A stretch of 64,000 nt of DNA, taken from Dyella sp. RRB7 (GTDB lineage Bacteria > Pseudomonadota > Gammaproteobacteria > Xanthomonadales > Rhodanobacteraceae). The notes beneath the pieces were generated by a model. The model was not told where the DNA came from. It searched no databases and saw only the letters and a program-made list of their open reading frames with translations. Numbering within the stretch: position 1 is the first letter of the stretch; the number at the start of each line of letters is the position of its first letter. Of the stretch, positions 1-9,080 are shown one piece after another. The stretch is from the NCBI RefSeq assembly GCF_022761115.1, contig NZ_JAKWJS010000002.1, positions 186,001 to 250,000 on the forward strand, read 5' to 3'. Position numbers and translations under genes: made by a program.

Positions 1-165
1 GCTAAACCAGTGCTCCAGCACCCCATGGTCGGGCTCGATGCGGGAGGCGACAAGCATGATGAGGGATTTGCGCAATTCATAGCTGTTGGCGACCCTGCCT
101 CCGGTTTTCGCGAGGAGTGGTCGCCGACTGGGCGCTACGCCCATGGACACTATATTGCTCGGCAT
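1..165 (-). CDS. hypothetical protein, N-terminal part (runs off the window)
   Basis: An open frame runs leftward out of the window from an ATG at 165, giving 55 residues. An AGAGGTGA Shine-Dalgarno sequence lies a few bases upstream, which supports the start. The visible part begins MPSNIVSMGV and continues with an amphipathic stretch (YELRKSLIMLVASRIEPDHG). I do not recognise the family; it has no signal peptide or membrane segment so far. The good ribosome site and the absence of a better frame are the only support. Confidence 0.5.
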   Translation of the reverse strand, partial: MPSNIVSMGVAPSRRPLLAKTGGRVANSYELRKSLIMLVASRIEPDHGVLEHWFS

Positions 166-424
166 GATCACCTCTATTGCTTTGCGCCGGCTTCGCGGCC
201 CATGGCTTACCTTTCAAAGGCTCGCCGCTGGATGATCGGCAACGCGCCTCGCCGGCGATAGAACGACTGCGCTCTCTTTTCACAAAATTGTCAGCGCGCC
301 CAAGAGCGTGAACAGGCTTTTACGGGTGATCCTTGAGTGATGCAGCCTCAGCACGGCAGATATCCCGGTTAGCCGCTTCGCGGGCAACAGGGAACAGCCT
401 GGTCGGCCCAGGTGAAAACATCGC
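166..424. other. intergenic stretch, no gene seen
   Basis: The short open frames on both strands here have no credible ribosome sites or recognisable products. It probably carries the promoter of the leftward partial gene and the end of the MFS transcript. Confidence 0.4.
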
Positions 425-1645
425 CTAGGGCGAGTTAGGAACGATGACGCCACCGCGCCGCTTCTCGGTCGCGAAATACCCAAGCGCCAGCAATGGAAGC
501 AATGCTCCCAGCGCGGAAACGCCGGCCCAGCCGAGCCGCGCGAACGCCCAGCCGCTCAACGCCGAGCTGATCGCGCCGCCAGCAAAGAACGTCGCCATGA
601 AGAGCCCGTTGATGCGGCTACGTTGCTCGGCGCCCAGCGAATAGATGGCACGCTGGCTGAAGACCAGGTTGGCGGACACGGCGAAATCGAGCAGAACCGC
701 CGCCGCGACAATCATGCCAAGCGCAAAGCGCGAGTTATGCGGCACGGCGTTGGTAAGCAAAAACGCCAGCGACGCCAGCAGCATGGCGCCCGCGGTACCC
801 TGCCGGCTGAAACCACGATCCGCCAGGCGTCCGGCAAACGGTGGCGCAATCGCGCCGGCCACGCCAGCCAGTGCCACGAAGGCAATACCTTGCTGGCTCA
901 TGCCGAACGGCTCGCCACTGAGCCATAGCGGCACGGCGGTCCAGAACACACTAAAGCTGCCGAACATGGCGGCCTGGTAGAAACCGCGCCGACGCAGCAA
1001 TGCCGTGTCCAGGAAAATGCGCCCGAGCGAACCGAGCAGGCTGCCGTAAGTCAGTGGCTGCGTGGGCGTGCGCCGCGGCAGCGCAAAGGCAAGCACCACG
1101 ATGACCGCGGCCATCAGGGCCGCCGACAAGCGGAATACTTCGCGCCACGACCAGGCATTGGCGATGATGCTCGACACCGGTCGCGCCAGCATGATGCCCA
1201 ACATCACGCCGCTGACCACTCGCCCGACCGCGCGGCCACGCACTTCTTCCGCGACGAAATACGTGATGTACGGCACCAGCACCTGCACCACGGAGGCGAC
1301 CAGGCCAATCAGGAAAGCGATCACCAAATACGCGCCGGCCAGGGTGGTGAGGCTCAACGCGAGCGTGCACAGCAATTCGATCGTGGCGAGCGCCAGCACC
1401 AAGCGCTTGTTCTCGAACAGGTCACCCAGGGGCACGATCATCAACAGGCCGACGCCGTAGCCGGTCAACGGCAAGGTGACCAGCAGGCCACTGGCGGAAC
1501 GTGGCATGCCGAACGCCGCGCTTATCAAGCCGGTAAGCGGCTGGGCATAGTACAGGTTGGCCACGATCATGCCGCAGGCCGCCGCCAGGAGGAATTGCAA
1601 GGCGGCGAGCGACACGACATGGCGGGGGCTGGACAAGGATGACAT
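425..1645 (-). CDS. MFS transporter
   Basis: A 406-residue major facilitator superfamily transporter of the inner membrane, probably a drug or metabolite exporter. About twelve hydrophobic segments are visible. The first loop motif (GDLFENKRLVLA) fits the MFS signature between helices 2 and 3. An upstream in-frame start exists at 1669, but the ATG at 1645 has a GGAG ribosome site six bases before it and is preferred. The gene lies 39 bases behind the DUF3237 gene on the same strand, so co-transcription is likely. The substrate cannot be told from the sequence. Confidence 0.85.
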   Translation of the reverse strand: MSSLSSPRHVVSLAALQFLLAAACGMIVANLYYAQPLTGLISAAFGMPRSASGLLVTLPLTGYGVGLLMIVPLGDLFENKRLVLALATIELLCTLALSLTTLAGAYLVIAFLIGLVASVVQVLVPYITYFVAEEVRGRAVGRVVSGVMLGIMLARPVSSIIANAWSWREVFRLSAALMAAVIVVLAFALPRRTPTQPLTYGSLLGSLGRIFLDTALLRRRGFYQAAMFGSFSVFWTAVPLWLSGEPFGMSQQGIAFVALAGVAGAIAPPFAGRLADRGFSRQGTAGAMLLASLAFLLTNAVPHNSRFALGMIVAAAVLLDFAVSANLVFSQRAIYSLGAEQRSRINGLFMATFFAGGAISSALSGWAFARLGWAGVSALGALLPLLALGYFATEKRRGGVIVPNSP

Positions 1646-1684
1646 GGAAACTCCGTTATACCTCGACAAGGCAGCGTGGCAACG

Positions 1685-2179
1685 TCAGAGCACTTCGAAC
1701 ACGCTGTACACCGGGCCGTAGGCAAAGCGATGGCCCACGCCGATGGCCAGCACGTCGTTCAACCATGCATAGCGACCGGCGGGTGCTTCGAAGATCGGAT
1801 TGATGCGAAAGTAGTAGTCGGCCGGATCCACCTCTTCGCCCTGCTCCAGCCGACGGATGACGTCGGGTTCGCCATGGCGAAGACCGCGGTAAGACATGAA
1901 AACCGGCGTGCCGTCGTCGGTTTGCAGCGTGAGGCGCACATCCAGCGCGACGCTGCCGTCGTTGCGCACCGCCTGCCAGTCGCTGCCACCGTCAAGCACC
2001 TTGCCCGACAGCCGCTCGCCGGCAAATTCGCCCGACGGCACGATGCCAAGGCGGCGGAACAGGCCGGGCGTCGCGCCGAGCGTCACGATCGGCTTGACGT
2101 CCAGGTGCATGACAAACAACGGGCGGGTATGCACGCTCTTGAGCGCGGCAGGCAGTGTCTCGAAACGGGGAGTAGTCAT
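1685..2179 (-). CDS. DUF3237 domain protein
   Basis: A 164-residue cytoplasmic protein matching the DUF3237 family over its whole length. Family-like segments include FVMHLDVKPIVTLGATPG near the N-terminus and ADYYFRINPIFEAPAGRYAW near the C-terminus. No enzymatic role is established for the family. The ATG at 2179 has an AGGTG ribosome site at good spacing; a GTG nine bases upstream lacks one. It sits between the M13 peptidase (59-base gap) and an MFS exporter (39-base gap), suggesting a common transcript. Confidence 0.85.
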   Translation of the reverse strand: MTTPRFETLPAALKSVHTRPLFVMHLDVKPIVTLGATPGLFRRLGIVPSGEFAGERLSGKVLDGGSDWQAVRNDGSVALDVRLTLQTDDGTPVFMSYRGLRHGEPDVIRRLEQGEEVDPADYYFRINPIFEAPAGRYAWLNDVLAIGVGHRFAYGPVYSVFEVL

Positions 2180-2247
2180 CGTATTCACCTGTCAGTGGAC
2201 GTCGATGGAAGATCAAGGCGCGCCGCCAGACACAAAGTCCCCTGCCC

Positions 2248-4251
2248 TTACCAGATGGTCACGCGCTGCGGCGGCGACAGGTACAACTTTTCCCCTGGCG
2301 CGACGTTGAAGGCGCGATACCACGCATCGAGGTTCCGTACGGTGTCCACCCGCAGGGCGCTGAGGGAATGTTCATTGCTTAGCACTTGTCGGCGCATGAC
2401 CTCGCGCGACATTTGCGCATAGCCCAGGAAGAACCGCTGTTCGCCGCTCAGGCCATCGATCACCGTCGCCGCCCGGCCGCCCAGCGATTGCCGGTAGGCA
2501 TCGTGGCTGATCACCACCCCGCCGAGGTCCGCGATGTTTTCCGATAGCGTGAGCTTGCCGTTGGCGTGCAGGCCCGGCAGTGGTTCGTAGCTGTCGTATT
2601 GCTTGACCAGCTTGTCGGCCTGCGCGTCGTAGCGGGCGGAATCGTCCTTGGTCCACCAGTCGCTGACCCGGCCCTGCGCATCGTAATGGCGGCCGTTGTT
2701 GTCGAACTGATGGGTAAACTCGTGCGCCATCAACACGCCGATGGCGCCATAGTTGACGGCCGCGTCCGCCTGCGGGTCGAACAGCGGCGGCTGCAACAAG
2801 GCGGCGGGAAATGCCACGATACGCGTGACAGGGTTGGACCAGCCCACCGTCACCGTGGGCGACAGCAACCATTCGCCACGGTCCACCGGTTTGCCGAGCT
2901 TGGCCAGGCTGCGCTCGTAGTCGAGCTGTTCGGCGCGGTCGATATTGCCGATCAGGTCGTCCCGCGCGACCACCAGGTCGCCATCGTCCTGCCAATGATC
3001 CGGATAACCGACCAGTGGCTTGATCGAGGCAAGCTTCTGCAGCGCCTGCGCCTTGGTGGCCTGCGCCATCCAGCTGTTTTGCGTGATGCGCACGCGATAG
3101 GCCGCCAGGATGGACTGGGCCAGGCGTTCGGCCGCCGTCTTGGAGGCCGGTGGGAAGTAACGCTCCACATAAGCCTTGCCCAGCGCGTCTTTCATGCGCC
3201 AGGCAGTCAGCGATACGCCACGCCGCCAGCGCGGTGAAGGCTGACTGGTGCCCTGCAGCGCCCGGCCGTAGAAGGCAAACTGGGCGTCGTCAAAAGGCGC
3301 CGAGAGATAGCGCGCGTAATGATCCAGCGTCCGCAGCAACAACCAGTCCTTGTGTACCGATAGCGTCGCTTGCGACCAACGCTTGACGATGGCGGCAATC
3401 GGCGCCGGATGGCGCACCACCAGCGTCCCCGCCGCGTCCAACTTCAGCGCTTGCAGGTAACCGGGCCAATCGATGCCTGGCGCCTGCCGGGCCAGCGCGG
3501 TGGCCGTCATGGGGTGGTAGGTAGTGGTGGCATCGAAGGCGGCGCCGCGATCCAGCTCCACCGCGGCAAAATCCGCATCCAGGGCCAGCACGGCCTGTGC
3601 ACGCGCGCGGGTATTGCCCTGGCCGGCCAGTCCCAGCAAGCGTTCCAGGTAATCTCGGTAGCCAACCCGTACGGCGGCCAGGTGCGCGTCGCCGGAAAGA
3701 TAGTAATTCGGGCTTGGCAGGCTCAGCGGGGCCTGCCGAAGCATGACCGTATAGGCCGTCGGGTTGCCGTCGTCGACGCTTACGTCCACATCGACCAGGC
3801 CATCGATGCCGCGCTGCTGCAGGCCAGCCATCACGCGCATCAAAGCCTGATCGTCCGGTGCGTGCATGATGGCATCCAGCGCCGGCATGATCGGGGTCGC
3901 GCCCTTGGCATCGATGGTGCTTTTGTCCATGAAGCTCGCGTAGAACATGCCAAGCCTGGACGCGGGGTCGCGCATCTGCTGTTCCAGGATGTCGCGCTGG
4001 CGCTGCAAGACCAGCGTGCTCAACTGCGAGAACACGCCCACGTCGATGTCGTCCGGCGGTATGCGGGCCTGGTCCAGCCAAGCGCCATTGGCATACCGGT
4101 AGAAATCGTCGCCGGGGCGCACGTGCGCATCCATGCCGGAACGGTCAATGCCTGAACCTTGCGTGGCCATGGCAGCCGTCGCTGCGGCGGTGGCGCAGAC
4201 CAGCAGCGCGAGCACGCCAGTCACCGCCTTGGTGTAAACAGTACGTTTCAT
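2248..4251 (-). CDS. M13 family zinc metallopeptidase (PepO/neprilysin-like)
   Basis: A 667-residue exported endopeptidase of the neprilysin family. A signal peptide (MKRTVYTKAVTGVLALLVC...) is followed by the typical start of the mature enzyme (MDAHVRPGDDFYRYANGAWL). The zinc site is complete: HEFTH at about residues 510-514 and ENIADLGG near 571, whose Glu is the third ligand. The protein ends in Trp, as the family usually does. The ATG at 4251 is chosen because it puts a basic n-region directly before the hydrophobic core; neither it nor upstream ATGs has a clear ribosome site. It likely degrades oligopeptides in the periplasm. Confidence 0.92.
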   Translation of the reverse strand: MKRTVYTKAVTGVLALLVCATAAATAAMATQGSGIDRSGMDAHVRPGDDFYRYANGAWLDQARIPPDDIDVGVFSQLSTLVLQRQRDILEQQMRDPASRLGMFYASFMDKSTIDAKGATPIMPALDAIMHAPDDQALMRVMAGLQQRGIDGLVDVDVSVDDGNPTAYTVMLRQAPLSLPSPNYYLSGDAHLAAVRVGYRDYLERLLGLAGQGNTRARAQAVLALDADFAAVELDRGAAFDATTTYHPMTATALARQAPGIDWPGYLQALKLDAAGTLVVRHPAPIAAIVKRWSQATLSVHKDWLLLRTLDHYARYLSAPFDDAQFAFYGRALQGTSQPSPRWRRGVSLTAWRMKDALGKAYVERYFPPASKTAAERLAQSILAAYRVRITQNSWMAQATKAQALQKLASIKPLVGYPDHWQDDGDLVVARDDLIGNIDRAEQLDYERSLAKLGKPVDRGEWLLSPTVTVGWSNPVTRIVAFPAALLQPPLFDPQADAAVNYGAIGVLMAHEFTHQFDNNGRHYDAQGRVSDWWTKDDSARYDAQADKLVKQYDSYEPLPGLHANGKLTLSENIADLGGVVISHDAYRQSLGGRAATVIDGLSGEQRFFLGYAQMSREVMRRQVLSNEHSLSALRVDTVRNLDAWYRAFNVAPGEKLYLSPPQRVTIW

Positions 4252-4359
4252 AGATTGAAGATGCATGTCGGGGAGCAAGCAGCGCCGCGGCTGTGGTGTC
4301 AGTCGCCGGTGCCAGGTTGGTGGGGCTCGCAGCATGGCGGCCGCCGCGTGCCGGCTGTA

Positions 4360-6603
4360 TTACTCGAAAGAGGGATTCTCCGCGTCGGTGGTCATGGCCG
4401 GCTCCAGTTCGAATACCGCAAACGATGGCGCCGGGCTCACCCATGTGCGCCGCACCAGCCAGCCGGCCATGCCGGCCAGGCGGCTGAACGCGCTTTCGGT
4501 GAACTTGTGCGAGTTTTCGGTATGGATGGATTCGCCCGCCTCAAACGATATCCAGCGGCCGGCCACCGAAACGGTCTGGTCGATGCGGCTGACCAGGTGC
4601 ATCTCGATGCGCTGGCGGGCCGCGTTCCAGCGCACGTTATGGAAAAACGTGTCCAGGTCGAAATTTCCATGCAATTCGCGGTTGATGCGCGCAAGCAGGT
4701 TCTTGTTGAAGCGCGCGGTGACGCCGCCGGCATCGTCGTAGGCATCGATAAGCGTACGCTCGTCCTTCACCATGTCCACGCCAACGATCAGGCGGGCGCG
4801 ATGGCCGAGCCGATCGAGCAGCAAACGCAGGAAGCCAATGGCTTCATCGTGGGTGAAGTTGCCGATGGTGGAACCGGGGAAGAAGCCCACCAGCGGCCGC
4901 TCGAGCAAGGCCGGCGGCAGATCGAAGGGCTGGGTGAAATCGGCGGTGATGGGCAACACCGGCAGCGCGGGATAATCGCGCGCCAATCGGTCCACGGCCT
5001 GGTCCAGCGCGCTCTGGCTAATATCCACCGGCACATAGGCCCCCAGCTGCGGCGCGGCATCGAGCAGCAGGCGCGTCTTGGTGCTCGCTCCGCTGCCCAG
5101 CTCCAGCAAGACGGCTTGCCCGGGAATATCCGCCGCGATGTCCTTGGCAATATCGGCCAACAAGGCGGTTTCCGTGCGCGTTGGATAATACTCCGGGGTC
5201 TGGCAGATGGCTTCGAATATCGCCGAGCCTGCCGCGTCGTAGAAATACTTGGGCGACAGGAATTTGGGTTGCGCACTCAAGCCGGCAATGACATCGCGGG
5301 CGAAGTCCGAAGGCGCATCGCGCGTCTCGTGCGGCGCCGTGGCGGCGACATCACGCGCCAGCCGCACGCCGGCAAACATCCAGCGTTGCTCGGGCCGGTA
5401 GAAGTTGCGGTAGCTGGGCCGTGTATGTCCGGGAGGCGTCACCTGGGCGCCACCGCGCAACACCATTTGACCGGCCATGAACTTGCCGTTGTATTCACCC
5501 AGGGCACCGCGCGCGGGCTGGTAACCGGGATACGGCATGTAGCTGCTCTGCGTCCACTGCCAGGCGCTGTCGAACAGCTGCGCCATGCCGCCCTGGCGCG
5601 CGGCATGCTCCCATTCCGCCTCGGTGGGCAGTCGCGCATGGGCCCACTGCGCATACGCCTGGGCTTCGTAATAGCTCACGTGCTGCACCGGCGCGCGGCG
5701 ATCGACCTGCCGCATGCCATACAGGGTCATGTACTCCCAGCCGTCGTGCGTGCGCTGCCAGTACAGCGGTGCTTCCCAGCCATGGGATTGCAACTGGTCC
5801 CAGCCGTCGGACAACCACAGCTCCGGGCGCTGGTAGCCGAGATCGGCCATGAAGGCCAGCCAGTCGCCATTGGTGACCAGGGTCTCGGCAATCTGGAAGG
5901 GCTCCAGCCAGACCGGGTGGGACGGCCCTTCATTGTCGAAGGCAAAGCCGTCGCCGTCATGCCCTATGCGTACCAACCCGCCCTCGTAGGACTTGAAACG
6001 ATGCGCCAATGACCGCGCCGGCCACGGCGACGCATCGAGGTAGGCCGGCCGCAGCGGCGACTGCGCGAAGAGATGGAGCACGTCCATCTGGATCAGCTCC
6101 TGATGCTGCTCTTCGTGCGCCAAGCCCAGTACGATCAGGTCGTGCCAACGCAGGGCGGCATCGGCAATCATCAGCGCGCGCATGTGCTGGTCCACGTGCT
6201 TGCGGTAGGCCAGCACTTCGTCGATGCCAGGGCGCGTCAGCAGGCCGCGCTGCGGGCGCGGGTGCCGGGCGCCCACAGCGTTGTAGTAGGAGTTGAACAG
6301 GAAGCCGAAGTCCGCATGGAATGGCACATAGTCGGCCCTGGCCTGCCTGAGCACGAAGGTTTCGAAAAACCACGTCGTGTGCGCGAGATGCCATTTCACC
6401 GGACTGGCGTCGGGCATGGACTGCACGGTCATGTCCTCGGCGCTTAGCGTGGCGATCAACGCCTGCGTGCGCGTGCGCACCGAACGGTATGCCTCCAGCA
6501 GGCGGCGACGCGCGTCGTCGCCCGGCAGGTCGCTGGCGTCGCTGGCTGGCGAGGCCACTCCATGCGGACGCGCAATACTCAGGCTTTGGCTGGACGTGGA
6601 CAT
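4360..6603 (-). CDS. egtBD: EgtB-EgtD fusion: ergothioneine biosynthesis sulfoxide synthase and histidine methyltransferase
   Basis: A single 747-residue protein joins two steps of ergothioneine synthesis. Residues about 30-418 are EgtB: a DinB-like domain with iron-binding histidines (HLAHTTWFF near 72-80 and HEEQHQE at 163-169) and an FGE-sulfatase fold ending RWMFAGVRLARD. Residues about 432-747 are EgtD, the SAM-dependent histidine trimethylase (SAQPKFLSPKYFYDAAGS, TPEYYPTRTETALL, then ELGSGASTKTRLLL). No stop and no Met separates the halves, so translation must be continuous. The ATG at 6603 replaces a much longer open frame whose first part is out-of-frame Old Yellow Enzyme sequence. 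It lies 20 bases behind that reductase gene in an apparent operon. egtA, egtC and egtE are not in the window. Confidence 0.93.
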   Translation of the reverse strand: MSTSSQSLSIARPHGVASPASDASDLPGDDARRRLLEAYRSVRTRTQALIATLSAEDMTVQSMPDASPVKWHLAHTTWFFETFVLRQARADYVPFHADFGFLFNSYYNAVGARHPRPQRGLLTRPGIDEVLAYRKHVDQHMRALMIADAALRWHDLIVLGLAHEEQHQELIQMDVLHLFAQSPLRPAYLDASPWPARSLAHRFKSYEGGLVRIGHDGDGFAFDNEGPSHPVWLEPFQIAETLVTNGDWLAFMADLGYQRPELWLSDGWDQLQSHGWEAPLYWQRTHDGWEYMTLYGMRQVDRRAPVQHVSYYEAQAYAQWAHARLPTEAEWEHAARQGGMAQLFDSAWQWTQSSYMPYPGYQPARGALGEYNGKFMAGQMVLRGGAQVTPPGHTRPSYRNFYRPEQRWMFAGVRLARDVAATAPHETRDAPSDFARDVIAGLSAQPKFLSPKYFYDAAGSAIFEAICQTPEYYPTRTETALLADIAKDIAADIPGQAVLLELGSGASTKTRLLLDAAPQLGAYVPVDISQSALDQAVDRLARDYPALPVLPITADFTQPFDLPPALLERPLVGFFPGSTIGNFTHDEAIGFLRLLLDRLGHRARLIVGVDMVKDERTLIDAYDDAGGVTARFNKNLLARINRELHGNFDLDTFFHNVRWNAARQRIEMHLVSRIDQTVSVAGRWISFEAGESIHTENSHKFTESAFSRLAGMAGWLVRRTWVSPAPSFAVFELEPAMTTDAENPSFE

Positions 6604-6623
6604 GGCGTTATTCCCTGGGTAAA

Positions 6624-7748
6624 TCAGGCCACTTCCGTGGCGGACTGTTCGTCGTAGGCGGGGTAGTCGATGTAGTAGCGCTCGTCCCCGCCCCAGAAGG
6701 CCTCGCGGTGATAAGGCGTCAGCGGCAGGTTGCGGCGAAAGCGCTCGGGCAAATCGGGGTTGGACGCAAACCAGCGGCCGAACGCCACCAGGTCCGCATC
6801 GCCACGCTGCAGGATGGCTTCGGCGTCGTCGCGCCTGAACCCACCGGCGGCGATGATCGGCCCCTTGAATACCTTGCGCAGGAACGACGACGCGACCGGC
6901 GGCTGTCCTTCCACCAGCGTCTCGGTGCCCTTCACGCGCGGCTCGATCACATGCAGGTAGGCCAGGCCATAGGCATTGAGGCGATCGGCAAAGTAACCGA
7001 ACGTGGCCTCCGGGTTGCTGTCGGAAATGGCGCCCCACTGCCCGCTGGGCGACACGCGCACGCCCACGCGATCGGCACCCCATACGTCGGCAAAGGCCTC
7101 GACCACTTCCAGCGAGAAACGGGCACGGTTTTCCAGTGAGCCGCCGTAGGCGTCGGTGCGCTTGTTGGTGCCGTCCTGCAGGAAGGTGTCAGCCAGATAG
7201 CCGTTGGCGTTGTGCAATTCCACGCCGTCGAAGCCAGCCTGCTTCGCGCGCTCGGCGGCCTGCTTGAACGAGCGCACGATGGCGGGAATCTCGCCGATCT
7301 CCAGCGCGCGATGCATGGAATTGGGCACCCAGCCGTCCTGCGTGAACACCTGGGTTTCAAATGGCACCACCGACGGCGCGATGGGCGGATGGCCCCACGA
7401 AAGGTCCACGTGTGACTGGCGACCGTCATGCGCAATCTGCATGAAGATGCGCGCCCCTTTGGCATGCACGGCATCGGTGACCTTGCGCCACGCCTCGACG
7501 TGGGCATCCGTATAGATGCCGGGCGCGCCGATGTAGCCGCGGCTGTCGTAGGACGGATGGGCGCTTTCGGTCATCAGCAAGCCGCCCTGCGACGCGCGCT
7601 GGCGGTAGTACTCCACCATCATCGCGCTGGGGCTGTCATCCGGCTCCGAGCGCAGGCGCGTCATCGGCGCCAGCACCACGCGATGGTCCAGGTCGTAACG
7701 GCCCAGGCGAAAAGGCGAAAAGAGTTTCATGGCTTGGGAGGAAGACAT
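6624..7748 (-). CDS. Old Yellow Enzyme family alkene reductase (NemA-like)
   Basis: A 374-residue FMN-dependent flavoprotein that reduces activated double bonds or nitro groups with NAD(P)H. The family core is clear: LFSPFRLGRYDLDHRVVLAPMTRLR at the N-terminus, the substrate-binding pair in FDGVELHNANGYLADTFLQ, then TDAYGGSLENRARF and FGRWFASNPDLPERF at the phosphate-binding end. The ATG at 7748 has an AAGGA site; an inner ATG at 7730 is the alternative. It belongs to the LysR-linked operon, between an SDR and the ergothioneine fusion, which fits a role against electrophile or oxidative stress. Confidence 0.93.
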   Translation of the reverse strand: MSSSQAMKLFSPFRLGRYDLDHRVVLAPMTRLRSEPDDSPSAMMVEYYRQRASQGGLLMTESAHPSYDSRGYIGAPGIYTDAHVEAWRKVTDAVHAKGARIFMQIAHDGRQSHVDLSWGHPPIAPSVVPFETQVFTQDGWVPNSMHRALEIGEIPAIVRSFKQAAERAKQAGFDGVELHNANGYLADTFLQDGTNKRTDAYGGSLENRARFSLEVVEAFADVWGADRVGVRVSPSGQWGAISDSNPEATFGYFADRLNAYGLAYLHVIEPRVKGTETLVEGQPPVASSFLRKVFKGPIIAAGGFRRDDAEAILQRGDADLVAFGRWFASNPDLPERFRRNLPLTPYHREAFWGGDERYYIDYPAYDEQSATEVA

Positions 7749-7824
7749 GGTTCTAATCCTTGAAAAGTACGAGTCATGGCCCGAGCGGCGCGCCCGCCTG
7801 CTGGCGAAGGCGCGCAGCGATCGG

Positions 7825-8571
7825 TTACACCCTGGAACCGCCATCCACCCGCAGGGTGTCGCCGGTGATCCAGCGGGCATCGTCGGAAGCCAGGAAGGTG
7901 ACGGCGCCGGCAATGTCGTCGGGCTGGGCGATGCGCTTGATCGACTGCATGGCCAGGGTGACGTTGCGGCCCTCGTCGGTCTTGGTGAAGTTGGACATGT
8001 CGGTTTCCACCACGCCCGGCGCCACGGCGTTGACGCGGATACCGCGCGAGCCCAGGGCGGCGGCGAAGTGCTTCACCAAGGTGTCGATGGCACCCTTGGT
8101 GGAGGCGTAGGCGGAAAGATTGCCCACCGCCGTGCGCGCAGCCAGCGAGGAGGTGAAGATGATGCTGCTTCCCTCGCACATGGCACCCAGCAACTGCTGC
8201 ACCAGGAAGAACGGCGCGCGCACATTCACCGCAAACTGCTCATCAAAATCGGCAACGGTGGTGTCTTCGATGGTGGCGGCCCGGGAAATGCCGGCGTTGG
8301 CGACCAGGATGTCCAGTCGATCGCCGATGATGGCGCGAACCTTGCGCGCCAGTTCATGCGGCCCGTTCGACGCGCCAAGGTCGGCGCCGACTTTTTCCGC
8401 GCGGCCGCCGGCCTTGCGGATTTCCTCCACCACGGCATCCGCCTCCTGCTGCGAATTGCCGTAATGGACCAGTACCTGCGCACCGGCCTTGGCCAGCGCC
8501 AGGGCGGCAGCGCGGCCGATGCCGCGGGATGCGCCGGTGACCAGCGCGGTTTTACCAGTAAGGTGGCTCAT
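7825..8571 (-). CDS. SDR family oxidoreductase
   Basis: A 248-residue short-chain dehydrogenase. The NAD(P)-binding motif TGASRGIG is at residues 13-20, followed by NAG in ILVANAGIS. The catalytic Ser is in FTSSLAA and the YxxxK motif is YASTKGA. The C-terminus (ASDDARWITGDTLRVDGG) is typical of classical SDRs. A GGAG site precedes the ATG. It is the third gene of the hydrolase-to-egtBD operon, 76 bases ahead of the Old Yellow Enzyme gene. Substrate unknown. Confidence 0.92.
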   Translation of the reverse strand: MSHLTGKTALVTGASRGIGRAAALALAKAGAQVLVHYGNSQQEADAVVEEIRKAGGRAEKVGADLGASNGPHELARKVRAIIGDRLDILVANAGISRAATIEDTTVADFDEQFAVNVRAPFFLVQQLLGAMCEGSSIIFTSSLAARTAVGNLSAYASTKGAIDTLVKHFAAALGSRGIRVNAVAPGVVETDMSNFTKTDEGRNVTLAMQSIKRIAQPDDIAGAVTFLASDDARWITGDTLRVDGGSRV

Positions 8572-8609
8572 GATCGTGCTCCAAATCGTAAAGAGGGAGA
8601 GATAGGGGT

Positions 8610-9008
8610 TCAGGCGTCGAGCTGCTCGATGGCATCCACGCGATCCGGATAGAAGGCCAGGTGCGCCTTGATGGCGGCGACGGCTTCATACGGGTTCTCG
8701 TAGGTCCACACGGCATTGACCGTGCGTTCGCCGCCGACGGGAATGCTGTAGTACGCGCACTCGCCCTTGTACGGGCAGTAGGTAGCGTGATCGGTACGCT
8801 GCAGCAGCGACACGTCCACGTCTTCGCGGGGGATGTACTGCACGGCGGGATAGCTGGCTTCTTGCAGGGTCAGCGCGCGGCGCGTGTCGGCCACGATGCG
8901 TCCGGCCACCTTCACCACCACGCGACGCGGATTGGGCGTGATCGTGATGGGGTGATCGGGACCCGGCTGCTTGACGGTGCGGGTGGATGACGTTTGGGTG
9001 GAAGTCAT
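8610..9008 (-). CDS. DUF427 domain protein
   Basis: A 132-residue protein of the DUF427 family. Family features include RVVVKVAGRIVADT, the TYCPYKGECAYYS Cys-containing segment and AVWTYENPYEAVAAIKAHLAFYPDRVD. A strong AAGGAGAT ribosome site precedes the ATG. The molecular function of the family is not established. It sits 38 bases before the SDR gene and 72 bases after the hydrolase gene, within the LysR-linked operon. Confidence 0.92.
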   Translation of the reverse strand: MTSTQTSSTRTVKQPGPDHPITITPNPRRVVVKVAGRIVADTRRALTLQEASYPAVQYIPREDVDVSLLQRTDHATYCPYKGECAYYSIPVGGERTVNAVWTYENPYEAVAAIKAHLAFYPDRVDAIEQLDA

Positions 9009-9080
9009 GACGGTATCTCCTTTCGCAAGTGTGGCCAGGGTGACGCGGGCTGCCTTGTGAAAAAAAGGCGGATCTGTGCG

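Noticed and set aside
4159-6012. 617-residue plus-strand open frame
   Set aside because: It is the antisense shadow of egtBD and the M13 gene in high-GC DNA; no ribosome site and no recognisable family.
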